DNA of 22,452 bases from a virus. The stretch is taken from IMG/VR virus record IMGVR_UViG_3300050123_000189, positions 1 through 22,452 of that record; one strand, 5' to 3'. How positions within the stretch are numbered: the first letter of the stretch is position 1; each line of letters starts with the position of its first letter. Under the pieces are notes generated by a model. That model was not told the origin of the DNA. It saw only the letters and a program-made list of their open reading frames with translations, and did no database searches. This document shows, piece after piece, positions 6,066-14,394 of the stretch. The translations under genes were made by a program, and so were the position numbers.

Positions 6066-8002
6066 TGAGAACGCTTGGAATTGATATTGAGACCTATAGT
6101 AGTGTTGATTTAGTTAAGTCGGGGGTATATGCGTATACCTCCGCCCCTGACTTTGATATTCTGCTGTTCGCATACGCTTTTGATGATGAATTGATAAAAA
6201 TTGTAGATTTAGCAAGCGGAGAGCAGCTTCCATGTGAAATACTCAATGCATTAACAGATAATTACATTATTAAGACAGCATTTAACGCGAACTTTGAAAG
6301 AACGTGTCTTTCTAAATATTTGAAACAGCAGTTTTTTTCTGTCTCATGGCAGTGTACTGCGGTGCAATCGGCAATGCTTGGACTTCCACTCTCCCTTGAT
6401 GGAGTCGGTCGAGTTTTAGGACTTGAGCAACAGAAAATGAAGGAAGGCAAAGATTTAATTCGATATTTTTGTGTACCTTGCAAGCCTAATAAAACAAACG
6501 GTGAACGAACTAGGAACTTACCGCATCATGCTCCAGATAAATGGGAAATATTCAAAACCTATTGTAAACGTGATGTTGAAGTTGAGCGACACATTAGAAA
6601 CAAACTTTTGAAATATCCTATCAGCAAAAACGAACAGATAATATATATCCTTGATCAGCAGATAAATGATAAGGGTGTTCTTGTTGATATGCAACTGGTA
6701 GCAAAAGCGATTGACTGTGACAAGTTACACAAGATTGATAACATATCAGAGGCTCGAAGGCTTACAGGACTTGACAATCCTAACAGCGTAGCACAACTCA
6801 AAGCGTGGCTGCTTGAAAATGGTGTAAAAGTGGATTCATTATCTAAAAAAGCTGTTGCTGACCTTGCAAAAGAATCCGACGGTGAGGTTGAACAGCTTCT
6901 TAACCTAAGGCTACAGCTGGCTAAAACCTCAATCAAAAAATATGAAGCAATGGAACGGTCGGTATGTCCTGATGGAAGAGTTAGAGGCCTGTTTCAGTTT
7001 TATGGTGCAAATAGAACCGGAAGATGGGCAGGGCGTTTGGTACAGGTGCAAAATCTCCCACAAAATCATCTTGCCGACTTGGAACTTGCAAGAAATCTAG
7101 TAAAACAAGGTTGCTTTGATACACTGGTACTTTTATTTGATAATGTACCAAATGTTTTATCTGAAATTATCCGCACTACATTTATCCCTAAACCCAACCA
7201 CAGATTTATTGTATCAGACTTTTCTGCTATTGAAGCAAGGGTTATAGCTTGGCTTGCTGGTGAAAAGTGGCGCATGGACGTGTTTGCAACTCATGGAAAA
7301 ATATATGAAGCATCTGCAAGCCAAATGTTTAAAGTGCCGATTGAAGAAATAACAAAAGGCTCACAACTAAGACAGAAAGGTAAAATAGCAGAACTTGCTC
7401 TTGGATACGGTGGCTCTGTTGGAGCACTTACAGCTATGGGTGCACTTGATATGGGTGTAGCTGAAGAAGAACTTCATTCACTTGTAGCAGCATGGAGGCA
7501 GGCAAATCCAAATATTACAAAGTTGTGGTGGAATATTGATAAAGCTGCAATTAAGGCAGTAAAGGAAAGAACTGCTGAAATAGTTGGTAGAATAAAAATC
7601 TATTATGAAAGTGGTATCTTATTTATCACTTTACCTAGCGGACGTGAGCTTTCATACATTAAGCCAAGAATTGAGCTAAATAAATTCGGTCGTGAAGGTA
7701 TTACCTATGAGGGTATTGGAGTCACAAAAAAGTGGGAACGCATAGATACCTACGGGCCTAAGCTTGTAGAAAATATTGTTCAGGCAACCGCAAGGGATTT
7801 ATTGGCTGATGCTATGGTCAATGTAGCAAATAAAGGTTATGAAATAGTGATGCATTGCCATGATGAAATTATTGCTGAAGTCCCTTTGGGTTTTGGCTCA
7901 GTTGAAGAAATGTCAAATATAATGGCTTTGCCAACTGCTTGGTCTGAAGGACTCCCGCTACGTGCAGATGGATTCGAGTGTTCGTATTACAGGAAGGACT
8001 AA
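6065..8002 (+). CDS. phage family A DNA polymerase with 3'-5' exonuclease
   Basis: The product has 645 residues and lacks the 5' nuclease domain of bacterial Pol I, as is usual for phage enzymes. The proofreading domain shows D7-I-E9 (Exo I), TAFNANFER (Exo II) and Y166-C-K-R-D170 (Exo III). The polymerase domain shows NRTGRWAGRLVQVQNLPQ, motif A D385-F-S-A-I-E-A-R392, motif B R436-Q-K-G-K440 with LGYGG, and motif C H599-D600-E601. All catalytic carboxylates are in place. In motif A the usual DYS(Q/G)IE reads DFSAIE, a common phage variant. It is coupled to the SSB-like gene by a one-base overlap and is the core of the replication module. Confidence 0.96.
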   Translation: MRTLGIDIETYSSVDLVKSGVYAYTSAPDFDILLFAYAFDDELIKIVDLASGEQLPCEILNALTDNYIIKTAFNANFERTCLSKYLKQQFFSVSWQCTAVQSAMLGLPLSLDGVGRVLGLEQQKMKEGKDLIRYFCVPCKPNKTNGERTRNLPHHAPDKWEIFKTYCKRDVEVERHIRNKLLKYPISKNEQIIYILDQQINDKGVLVDMQLVAKAIDCDKLHKIDNISEARRLTGLDNPNSVAQLKAWLLENGVKVDSLSKKAVADLAKESDGEVEQLLNLRLQLAKTSIKKYEAMERSVCPDGRVRGLFQFYGANRTGRWAGRLVQVQNLPQNHLADLELARNLVKQGCFDTLVLLFDNVPNVLSEIIRTTFIPKPNHRFIVSDFSAIEARVIAWLAGEKWRMDVFATHGKIYEASASQMFKVPIEEITKGSQLRQKGKIAELALGYGGSVGALTAMGALDMGVAEEELHSLVAAWRQANPNITKLWWNIDKAAIKAVKERTAEIVGRIKIYYESGILFITLPSGRELSYIKPRIELNKFGREGITYEGIGVTKKWERIDTYGPKLVENIVQATARDLLADAMVNVANKGYEIVMHCHDEIIAEVPLGFGSVEEMSNIMALPTAWSEGLPLRADGFECSYYRKD

Positions 8003-8005
8003 CAT

Positions 8006-8185
8006 ATGAGAAGAATAAGCTATTTTAACAGTGAAGGGTATTCAGATCCTACCGCATACCAAGCTTTAAAAAATATCATCAAAAAGGAAGGCGTAGAACA
8101 TGATCATATCAGTCGCAAACTCAAGAAAAGAAAAGTTATGGAAAAGCATAGAGATGACGTGGGAAGATTTTCTGAAAAGGGTTAG
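8006..8185 (+). CDS. small conserved phage protein following the polymerase
   Basis: The product has 59 residues: MRRISYFNSEGYSDPTAYQA, then a basic tail (SRKLKKRKVMEKHRDDVGRF). The EGY-x-DPTAY motif is one I know from small proteins between polymerase and primase-helicase genes in Firmicute phages; in some relatives it leads into a DUF4406-like protein. ATG 8006 is only four bases after the polymerase stop, with AGGAAGGA upstream at 7991-7998. The last 86 bases overlap the primase-helicase gene in another frame, which is long for an overlap, so the true stop or the start of the next gene could differ. Function unknown. Confidence 0.6.
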   Translation: MRRISYFNSEGYSDPTAYQALKNIIKKEGVEHDHISRKLKKRKVMEKHRDDVGRFSEKG

Positions 8186-10499
8186 TTTAACTCATAAAAC
8201 TGCCGAGAGTGTTGACGAATACAAGAAACTGCCCAAGCCTAAACAGGATGACATCAAGGATGTGGGTGGATTTGTAGGTGGTAAATTAAAAGATGGCAAA
8301 CGTAAAACTGGCAATGTTGAATTCCGCTCGATTTTAACGCTTGATATGGACTATGCATCTGAAAGCATATGGGAACAAATCACTATGCTTTTTGACTTTA
8401 CTTGCTGTATCTATTCTACCCACAAGCATATACCCGAAAAACCAAGGTTCAGATTAATAATTCCACTATCAAGAACCATTACAGCAGATGAATATTCAGC
8501 AATTGCAAGAATGGTGGCCTCCGACATAGGCATTGAAATGTTTGATGATACTACGTATGAGCCTTCAAGACTTATGTATTGGCCATCTACATCCAGTGAT
8601 GGAGAGTTTGTTTTTGAGAAACAGGACAGTGTGTTTTTAGACCCTAGTATTGTGCTTTCAAGGTATAAGAACTGGCACGATACAAGTGAGTGGCCTATTT
8701 CATCAAGGCAGACAAGCATTGTAAAACACAACCTCAAAGCACAAGCCGATCCACTTGAAAAGGACGGGATTGTTGGGGCGTTTTGTAGGTCATATAGCAT
8801 CGAACTTGCAATCGAAAAATTCCTCGCGCATATTTATGCGCCTAGTATACTGTCTGAAAGGTACGACTATATTCCTGCCGACTCAACTGCCGGTGTCCTT
8901 ATTTATGATAACAAATTTGCATATTCACATCATGCAACAGATTCTGCTTGCGGAAAGCTTTGCAATGCCTTTGATTTGGTGCGAATTCATAAGTTTGGTG
9001 AACTGGATACAAAAGTTGATGAGGACACTCTCCCTTCAAAGTTACCATCATATAAGGCAATGCAAGAAATATGTGTTAAAGATGAAGCTGTAAAAAAGCA
9101 ACTGGCCATTGAAAGGCAAGCTCAAGCTACTAACGATTTTAATGTTACTGAGGATAAAGATTGGCAGATAAAACTAGATGTCGGTAAAAATGGTGAGGTA
9201 ATAAATAATCTTAAAAACCTCATTATTATACTTGAAAATGATTCAAAATTGAAACCCATTGTATTTAATCAGTTAAGTGATGGAATGGAGATTAAATCAG
9301 AGAGCCTCTGCGGCATTGAAATTCCATGGAAACACCCTAATAAATTTTGGCGAGATGCTGATGATGCACAGCTGATGTCATATATAGACTTGACCTATGG
9401 TAACTTTTCAGCAAGAAATTATGACATTGCAGTCACCAAGGTTACCGATGACAGATCTTATCATCCCATCCATGAGTTTATTGATAGCTTGCCGAAATGG
9501 GATTGGACAAAGCGCGTAGATACACTCCTTGCGGATTATCTTGGTGCTACAGACAGTAAATATGTTCGTGCAGTTACCCGTAAAACCCTGTGTGCTGCAA
9601 TATCCCGTGTGCTAAACCCTGGTTGCAAATTTGATTCTATGTTAGTTCTTAACGGTCCCCAAGGTGGCGGTAAAAGTACATTCATTGCAAAACTTGGTGG
9701 CGAGTGGTTTTCCGACAGCCTAAGCCTATCTGATACCAAGGACAAAACTGCTGCTGAAAAGCTGCAAGGCTACTGGATTTTGGAGATTGGTGAGCTTGCC
9801 GGACTGAAAAAAGCCGAGGTGGAAACCCTCCGCAGTTTTCTCTCTCGACAAAATGATATATATAGAGCCAGTTTCGGAAAACGCGCCACTCCCCATTTAA
9901 GACAGTGCGTTTTCTTTGGCACAACCAATGCGGAAAAAGGATACCTCCGTGACACCACGGGAAATCGCCGCTTTTGGCCTGTTAGAACACCAGGAGGTGG
10001 AGAAAAAATGTCGTGGCAGCTGACGCATGAGGATGTTTTGCAAATATGGGCAGAAGTTCTTGTATATGTTGAAGCAGGCGAAAAACTCTACCTTGATAAT
10101 TCAATGGAACAACTAGCAAGGACCGAACAACGTGAAGCTATGGAATCTGACGAGCGTGAAGGCTTGGTTCGAGATTACCTTGAAACACTGCTTCCTACAG
10201 AATGGCCAAAAATGGATTTGTATGAGCGTCGTGCCTTCTTCTCCGGCAGTGAATTTGGTGAGAGCAGCCGAGTTGGAACAGTTAAACGTACATCCATTTC
10301 CAATATGGAAATATGGTGCGAGTGCCTTGGTAAGGACAAGACTGCTCTCAAGCGAACCGACAGTAACGAACTGTCTGCCATTATTGCACGTATTGGTGGT
10401 TGGAGCGCACTGGTGAAAAAGGAACGAATTCCAATCTACGGTCAACAGTGGCTTTATGTTCCAAAGGATGTTACAAGAGATGATTCCAGTAACAGTTAA
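8100..10499 (+). CDS. primase-helicase, VapE/D5-like with AEP-like N-terminus
   Basis: The product has 799 residues. The N-terminal region resembles an archaeo-eukaryotic-type primase: D82-M-D84 in LTLDMDYAS, H108 in YSTHKHIPEKPRFRLIIPL, and PSRLMYWPS. The C-terminal half is the VapE (PF05272-type) P-loop ATPase: Walker A G519-P-Q-G-G-G-K525-S-T, Walker B ILEIGEL (560-566), sensor FFGTTN, and arginine motif G621-N-R-R-F-W-P. It should prime synthesis and unwind the template for the phage polymerase encoded upstream. ATG 8100 is supported by AAGGAAGG 8-15 bases before it, inside the small preceding gene. The fused primase-helicase, polymerase and SSB together suggest replication largely independent of the host primosome. 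Confidence 0.92.
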   Translation: MIISVANSRKEKLWKSIEMTWEDFLKRVSLTHKTAESVDEYKKLPKPKQDDIKDVGGFVGGKLKDGKRKTGNVEFRSILTLDMDYASESIWEQITMLFDFTCCIYSTHKHIPEKPRFRLIIPLSRTITADEYSAIARMVASDIGIEMFDDTTYEPSRLMYWPSTSSDGEFVFEKQDSVFLDPSIVLSRYKNWHDTSEWPISSRQTSIVKHNLKAQADPLEKDGIVGAFCRSYSIELAIEKFLAHIYAPSILSERYDYIPADSTAGVLIYDNKFAYSHHATDSACGKLCNAFDLVRIHKFGELDTKVDEDTLPSKLPSYKAMQEICVKDEAVKKQLAIERQAQATNDFNVTEDKDWQIKLDVGKNGEVINNLKNLIIILENDSKLKPIVFNQLSDGMEIKSESLCGIEIPWKHPNKFWRDADDAQLMSYIDLTYGNFSARNYDIAVTKVTDDRSYHPIHEFIDSLPKWDWTKRVDTLLADYLGATDSKYVRAVTRKTLCAAISRVLNPGCKFDSMLVLNGPQGGGKSTFIAKLGGEWFSDSLSLSDTKDKTAAEKLQGYWILEIGELAGLKKAEVETLRSFLSRQNDIYRASFGKRATPHLRQCVFFGTTNAEKGYLRDTTGNRRFWPVRTPGGGEKMSWQLTHEDVLQIWAEVLVYVEAGEKLYLDNSMEQLARTEQREAMESDEREGLVRDYLETLLPTEWPKMDLYERRAFFSGSEFGESSRVGTVKRTSISNMEIWCECLGKDKTALKRTDSNELSAIIARIGGWSALVKKERIPIYGQQWLYVPKDVTRDDSSNS

Positions 10500-10506
10500 G
10501 TAGTCC

Positions 10507-10721
10507 GTAACAAAATTCGCCTGTTCCAACGATACAAAATTCAAGCCTTGGAACACCCCTTGGAACAGGCGGTAGCTCCTTATGTACCAGTTAATTTCAC
10601 AACTTTGTTACTGGTGTTACAAGACTTTTATAATAAATATAATTCTATCTCTTTATATAGTAGTAATACCCGCAAACGCACGATTGCGCGCGCATAAGAC
10701 TTTTTGGTTCTTGGTAACAAA
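10507..10721 (+). repeat. cluster of dyad and direct repeats after the primase-helicase gene
   Basis: GCCTGTTCCAA (10519-10529) is the exact inverse of TTGGAACAGGC (10560-10570). CCTTGGAAC occurs twice directly, at 10546-10554 and 10558-10566. GTAACAAA occurs at 10507-10514 and 10714-10721, and inverted (TTTGTTAC) at 10604-10611. The interval has no open frame of note. It may be a regulatory or origin-like site inside the replication module, or a hairpin affecting mRNA stability; there is no poly-T after the main stem, so it is not a standard terminator. Confidence 0.5.
10605..10634 (+). promoter_or_regulatory. possible sigma-A promoter for the VRR-NUC/helicase genes
   Basis: TTGTTA (10605-10610), an 18-base spacer and a perfect TATAAT (10629-10634). 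The -35 is weak, and read-through from upstream genes is also likely. Confidence 0.35.
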
Positions 10722-10739
10722 GCAAAAGGAGATAAATAT

Positions 10740-11021
10740 ATGAGAGAAACAACTATTGAGGGGTCACTTGTCAAAGCAGTCAAAGGCATGGGTGGTCTTG
10801 CACTGAAGTTTACATCACCAAGTTTTGATGGAGTGCCTGACCGCTTGGTGCTCTTTCCTCATGGAAAGGCTTGCTTTATAGAACTTAAAGCACCAGGCAA
10901 AACAATACGTCCTCTGCAAGAAAAGCGTAAAAGGCAATTTGAAGAATTAGGGTTTAAAGTTTATTGCATAGATAAAAAAGAACAGATTGGAGGTGTACTT
11001 GATGAAATTGAAAAAGGATGA
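10740..11021 (+). CDS. VRR-NUC domain nuclease
   Basis: The product has 93 residues. ATG 10740 follows AAAAGGAGAT with good spacing; an upstream in-frame start at 10704 lacks a site. The VRR-NUC core is complete: E7 in the first helix, P33-D34 in GVPDRLVLFP, E48-L-K50 in FIELKAPG and Q60 in RPLQ. Stand-alone VRR-NUC proteins of phages are PD-(D/E)XK nucleases, with structure-specific activity shown for some. The gene overlaps the helicase gene by 20 bases, a pairing often seen in Firmicute prophages, which suggests a joint role in resolving or processing branched replication intermediates. Confidence 0.93.
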   Translation: MRETTIEGSLVKAVKGMGGLALKFTSPSFDGVPDRLVLFPHGKACFIELKAPGKTIRPLQEKRKRQFEELGFKVYCIDKKEQIGGVLDEIEKG

Positions 11022-12375
11022 TATGCATGAGTATCAAAATTACTGTACTGAAAAGATAATAGAAAATCCTGCATTTGCTCTTTTGCTTGATATGGGACTT
11101 GGAAAAAGTGTTATTACACTAACTGCAATATGGCTTTTGCTTTTTGACTATTTTGAAATATCAAAGGTGCTTGTAATTGCACCACTTCGAGTGGCTCAAG
11201 ATACTTGGAGCAGAGAATGTGAAAAATGGGAGCATTTAAGTGGTCTCAGAATTTCTAAAGTATTAGGAACAGAAAAAGAAAGAAGAGCAGGCTTGATGCG
11301 AAAAGCTGATCTGTATATCATAAATCGTGAAAATGTAGAGTGGCTTGTAAAGTTCCTTATCGATAACAAAATAAATATGTTTGACATGGTGGTCGTTGAT
11401 GAACTTTCAAGTTTTAAATCACATACTGCTAAAAGATTTAAGGCGCTTAGAAAATTGAGACCAAGTTTTAAAAGGATAGTAGGACTTACCGGTACTCCTG
11501 CTCCAAACAGCCTGCTTGATTTATGGAGTGAAATAAATCTCCTTGATATGGGTGAAAGGCTCGGTCGATTTATCGGTAATTACAGAAATGAGTATTTTAC
11601 ACCGGATAAACGCAATCAACAAGTCATATTCAGCTATAAACCAAGAGAAGGTGCAGAGGCATTAATTTATAAAAGAATTTCTGATATCTGTGTCAGCATG
11701 AAGGCCTGTGATTATCTGCATATGCCGGAGAGAATTGACAACAACGTAGAAGTTCAGATGTCAGAAAACGAGTATGCCTTATACCAAAAGTTAGAAAGTG
11801 AAATGTTATTACCGTTTGCCGATGGTGATATAGATGCAGTAAATGCAGCAGCACTTTCAAACAAATTATTACAGATGGCAAATGGTGCAGTTTATGATGA
11901 ATTCAAGGCAGTGAAGACAATTCACAGCAAAAAGCTTGATGCTTTGGAGGATTTAATTGAATCGGCTAACGGAAAACCTGTACTTATCTTTTATGCATAT
12001 AAGCACGACAAGTCAAGAATATCAGAAAAATTTAAGGTGACTGAAATCTTAACAATCGAGGATATTTCAAAGTGGAATAATGGTGAAATACCAATAGCAA
12101 TTGCACACCCCGCATCTACAGGACACGGTTTAAACTTACAAGCAGGTGGTTCGACGGTTATTTGGTTTGGATTAACCTGGAGTTTGGAATTATACCAACA
12201 AGCAAATGCAAGGTTATGGCGACAAGGTCAAAAGGATACAGTTGTAATTCATCATATTATTGCCAAAGGCACGATTGATGAAGACGTTTTAAAAGCTTTG
12301 AGCAACAAGGAAAACACACAAATCGCTTTGATTGAAGCAGTGAAAGCGAGGATTGGGGGCGTAATGCATGACTAA
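11002..12375 (+). CDS. SNF2-type DEAD-like helicase/ATPase
   Basis: The product has 457 residues from ATG 11002, which lies 7 bases after GGAGGT (10989-10994). ATG 11023, preceded by AAAGGATGAT, is a possible alternative. Superfamily 2 motifs appear in order: HEYQ near the start (Q-like), Walker A LLLDMGLGKS with K35, motif Ia VLVIAPLRVAQDTW, motif II VVVDELSSFKS (DELS in place of DEXH), motif III GLTGTPAPNSLLDLW, motif V STGHGLNLQAGG and motif VI QANARLWRQGQ. It is half the length of chromatin-type SNF2 proteins, which is normal for phage members. It should move along or remodel duplex DNA, probably with the VRR-NUC nuclease. Confidence 0.93.
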   Translation: MKLKKDDMHEYQNYCTEKIIENPAFALLLDMGLGKSVITLTAIWLLLFDYFEISKVLVIAPLRVAQDTWSRECEKWEHLSGLRISKVLGTEKERRAGLMRKADLYIINRENVEWLVKFLIDNKINMFDMVVVDELSSFKSHTAKRFKALRKLRPSFKRIVGLTGTPAPNSLLDLWSEINLLDMGERLGRFIGNYRNEYFTPDKRNQQVIFSYKPREGAEALIYKRISDICVSMKACDYLHMPERIDNNVEVQMSENEYALYQKLESEMLLPFADGDIDAVNAAALSNKLLQMANGAVYDEFKAVKTIHSKKLDALEDLIESANGKPVLIFYAYKHDKSRISEKFKVTEILTIEDISKWNNGEIPIAIAHPASTGHGLNLQAGGSTVIWFGLTWSLELYQQANARLWRQGQKDTVVIHHIIAKGTIDEDVLKALSNKENTQIALIEAVKARIGGVMHD

Positions 12376-12766
12376 ACAGGAATTATCACAGCTTTATTAC
12401 TTGAATAGAGAAATCGAGGAATTAAAACACAGAATTGCAGAACTTGAGTGGGCTGCCACTTCTACTAATTCAACAATAACCGGAATGCCTCATGTAAGTG
12501 GTGCTACAGATAAGATTGGTAAATATGCAGCAGAGATTGCAGATTTAAAAGAACTGCTGGAGCTTAATCTGAAAAAATGCTTTTATGAACTTAATCGGTT
12601 GAACCGGTACATAGAAAGCGTTGAGGATGCGCAAATGCGGTTGATTTTAAGTTTGAGATATGTTAATGGTTTGAGCTGGCAGCAGATAGCGTTTAGCATT
12701 GGTGAACATGATGAGCAGTATCCAAGGAGAAAGCATAATAAATTTTTGAGTAATAATAAAACTTGA
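12368..12766 (+). CDS. DUF1492/ArpU-like late transcription regulator
   Basis: The product has 132 residues and overlaps the helicase by 8 bases. The N-terminus is a long coiled coil (ELSQLYYLNREIEELKHRIA). The C-terminal part is a sigma region-4-like helix-turn-helix (VEDAQMRLILSLRYVNGLSW, then QQIAFSIGEHDEQYPRR). Proteins of this size and layout at the end of the replication module switch on late genes in Firmicute phages (ArpU/RinA/Xpf-like group). The last four bases fall in the first copy of a 34-bp promoter-like element, so this protein may act on DNA at its own 3' end and at the second copy in front of the HNH gene. That regulation is inference. Confidence 0.8.
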   Translation: MTKQELSQLYYLNREIEELKHRIAELEWAATSTNSTITGMPHVSGATDKIGKYAAEIADLKELLELNLKKCFYELNRLNRYIESVEDAQMRLILSLRYVNGLSWQQIAFSIGEHDEQYPRRKHNKFLSNNKT

Positions 12767-12796
12767 CGAAAATGATGAATTGCCTGTTCTAAAATA
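12763..12796 (+). promoter_or_regulatory. late-promoter-like element, copy 1
   Basis: TTGACG is followed by AAAATGATGAATTG, six bases and CTAAAATA (TAAAAT 12790-12795). It matches copy 2 at 13928-13961 at 29 of 34 positions. GACGAAAAT-GATGAATT is a 9-bp tandem half-site just upstream of a -10-like hexamer. The distance from TTGACG to TAAAAT (21 bp) is too long for plain sigma-A, which suggests an activator-dependent promoter. Confidence 0.5.
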
Positions 12797-12861
12797 GGAT
12801 TATTAAAAAAAGAGTAAAAAGGATACCACTGTAAAGGGCTCACTTTAACTGCTTGTTAAGA

Positions 12862-13779
12862 TTACCCGATCAAAATATGAAAATAATTAAAAATCAGTCC
12901 TATTGACAAAGATGATGTATTAGCAATAACAGTATATAATGCAAGCTTTGGTTTGGAAATATATTTAAATAACAAAATGTATGCCACAAATTCAGAAATG
13001 AAAACAAATATTTCACCAATAATTATTGCGTTAGCGTAACTCAATCCACTAAAAGTAATTAATGCAAAAAGTAATATTTGAGTAGCAATGTTGACAATGA
13101 CAATTTTCCAAAGTGGTCTTATTTTGAAGGGAATGGCAATCAAAGTTTCTATTACGGTTGATATTACCATTCTTATTAAAAATGCCAAAATAACCAAGGC
13201 CGAAAGATTAATGGCACTAACCAAATATCCACGATAATATTGTTCAAATTCTATATTTGGTGTTGTGCTACTTGCATCGTAATCAACTCTACGAGGAAAG
13301 GTATTATTAGTGGTCGATAGTACACTTACGGCATCAGAAACCTTTAGAACATTTCCGTCCTTGTCAAGCAGAGCAATTTTAATAGACTTAGTTATTGTAC
13401 TAATAGGCTTGTTGCTGTTATCAAGTTGAATAATTCCACTCATAACTGAATCACGTGAGATACTTGGGTATGATTTTATGTTTTTACAATGAAAAGATAT
13501 ACTCACATACCCATTTTGATTGTAAGCTACAATTGGTGTTGAACTGTTAAAGCCATATGTAACTGCATTGGAAGTATTTAAATCAGTATAATATTTGTTG
13601 CTTGTACTGATTTTGATTAGTATATCAGTATATTTGACATTGGAATCTGTGTTGGTTGCATAAGAATAAAAATAACTCGGTGGTGCAGGAGAATCAGCAT
13701 AAGCAACAAATAGCGGTGTAAAAAAAGAAGCAAGAATAACAATTACAAGAATAGAAAATAATCTTTTAGCCTTTTGCAT
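12862..13779 (-). CDS. secreted/membrane protein of unknown function (moron-like cargo)
   Basis: The product has 305 residues on the strand opposite to all other genes. Residues 1-28 are a signal peptide (basic start, LFSILVIVILASFF, likely cleavage after AYA-D29). An extracellular Ser/Thr/Asn-rich region of about 155 residues follows. Four hydrophobic helices come next (about 187-216, 223-244, 250-272 and 278-300). The end segment, with a polar T-V-I-E in helix 1, N-I-A-T-Q in helix 2 and A-N-T-S-S in helix 4, resembles a clostridial family of signal-peptide plus four-helix proteins of unknown role. It has its own minus-strand promoter and an AGGT site before ATG 13779. Its place between two copies of a late-promoter element suggests inserted cargo expressed from the prophage, perhaps altering the host envelope. 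Confidence 0.8.
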   Translation of the reverse strand: MQKAKRLFSILVIVILASFFTPLFVAYADSPAPPSYFYSYATNTDSNVKYTDILIKISTSNKYYTDLNTSNAVTYGFNSSTPIVAYNQNGYVSISFHCKNIKSYPSISRDSVMSGIIQLDNSNKPISTITKSIKIALLDKDGNVLKVSDAVSVLSTTNNTFPRRVDYDASSTTPNIEFEQYYRGYLVSAINLSALVILAFLIRMVISTVIETLIAIPFKIRPLWKIVIVNIATQILLFALITFSGLSYANAIIIGEIFVFISEFVAYILLFKYISKPKLALYTVIANTSSLSIGLIFNYFHILIG

Positions 13780-13827
13780 AGATTATACCTCGCACTTTAT
13801 AATAATTGGGATCTAATATATAGTACC

Positions 13828-13856
13828 ATTATAAATCTGGAAATTATAGAAGTAAA
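13828..13856 (-). promoter_or_regulatory. sigma-A promoter of the membrane-protein gene
   Basis: On the minus strand, TTTACT, a 17-base spacer and TATAAT lie about 50 bases before the start codon. The -10 is perfect and the spacing optimal. It would work without phage late factors, so the gene could be on during lysogeny. Confidence 0.6.
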
Positions 13857-13927
13857 TAGATTTACATTCAAAATTTATATCAACTTATTAATATGTACAG
13901 TGAATAAAGCTAAAATCAATTAAAAAG

Positions 13928-13961
13928 TTGACGAAAATGACGAATTGAATATGCTAAAATA
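13928..13961 (+). promoter_or_regulatory. late-promoter-like element, copy 2
   Basis: TTGACGAAAATGACGAATTG, six bases and CTAAAATA (TAAAAT 13955-13960). Here the 9-bp tandem (GACGAAAAT-GACGAATT) has identical GACGAA cores. It stands 80 bases before the HNH gene and points toward the modification and packaging genes, so it is the best candidate for the late promoter. The probable regulator is the DUF1492-like protein. Confidence 0.55.
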
Positions 13962-13986
13962 ATAGCATAGAAAATATATCATAAAG

Positions 13987-14020
13987 CGTCTGCTGTAATA
14001 ACAGTAGGTGTTTTTCTTTT
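13987..14020 (+). terminator. leader terminator/attenuator before the HNH gene
   Basis: CGTCTGCTGT (13987-13996) pairs with ACAGTAGGTG (14001-14010) over 10 bp with three G-T pairs, an AATA loop and then TTTTTCTTTT. It lies between the late-promoter-like element and the HNH start, so late transcripts must read through it. This could be an antitermination point. Confidence 0.6.
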
Positions 14021-14040
14021 GTCTTAAAGAGGTGAAACCT

Positions 14041-14394
14041 ATGCCATACAAACCCTTAAAACCCTGTAAACATACTGGTTGTGCTAACCTAACAGCATAC
14101 GTCTTTTGTGAGGAACACCAATCGTTACACACCAATCACAGATCAAATGCCACAGAACGCGGCTATGACAGCAGATGGCGTAAAGCAAGAAACATATTCT
14201 TAAAGGCACATCCTTTGTGTACTGAGTGCTTAAAGCAAGGAAAGGTAACGCAAGCTACTGTTGTTGACCATGTTGTTCCTCACCGAGGTGATAAGGTTTT
14301 GTTTTGGGATGAGTGCAATTGGCAATCACTCTGCAAGAGTTGTCATGATAAAAAGACGATGACAGAGGACAGACACCAAGCGTACAAATTCTAG
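14041..14394 (+). CDS. HNH endonuclease
   Basis: The product has 117 residues. ATG 14041 follows AGAGGTGA; the longer frame from 14008 overlaps the leader terminator and is rejected. An N-terminal zinc knuckle uses C9, C14, C23 and H26. The HNH domain has C60-x2-C63, catalytic D76-H77 in VVDHVVPHRGD, N93 in CNWQSLC, and C98-x2-C101-H102. In HK97-like phages an HNH endonuclease next to the terminase genes helps cut the genome ends for packaging. Here it is separated from the terminase by a block of about 5.9 kb, though all genes have the same direction. Confidence 0.92.
   Translation: MPYKPLKPCKHTGCANLTAYVFCEEHQSLHTNHRSNATERGYDSRWRKARNIFLKAHPLCTECLKQGKVTQATVVDHVVPHRGDKVLFWDECNWQSLCKSCHDKKTMTEDRHQAYKF

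Noticed and set aside
10113-10556. 147-codon minus-strand frame across the end of the primase-helicase gene
   Set aside because: It is a shadow of a well-identified gene, with no RBS and a composition unlike a protein.
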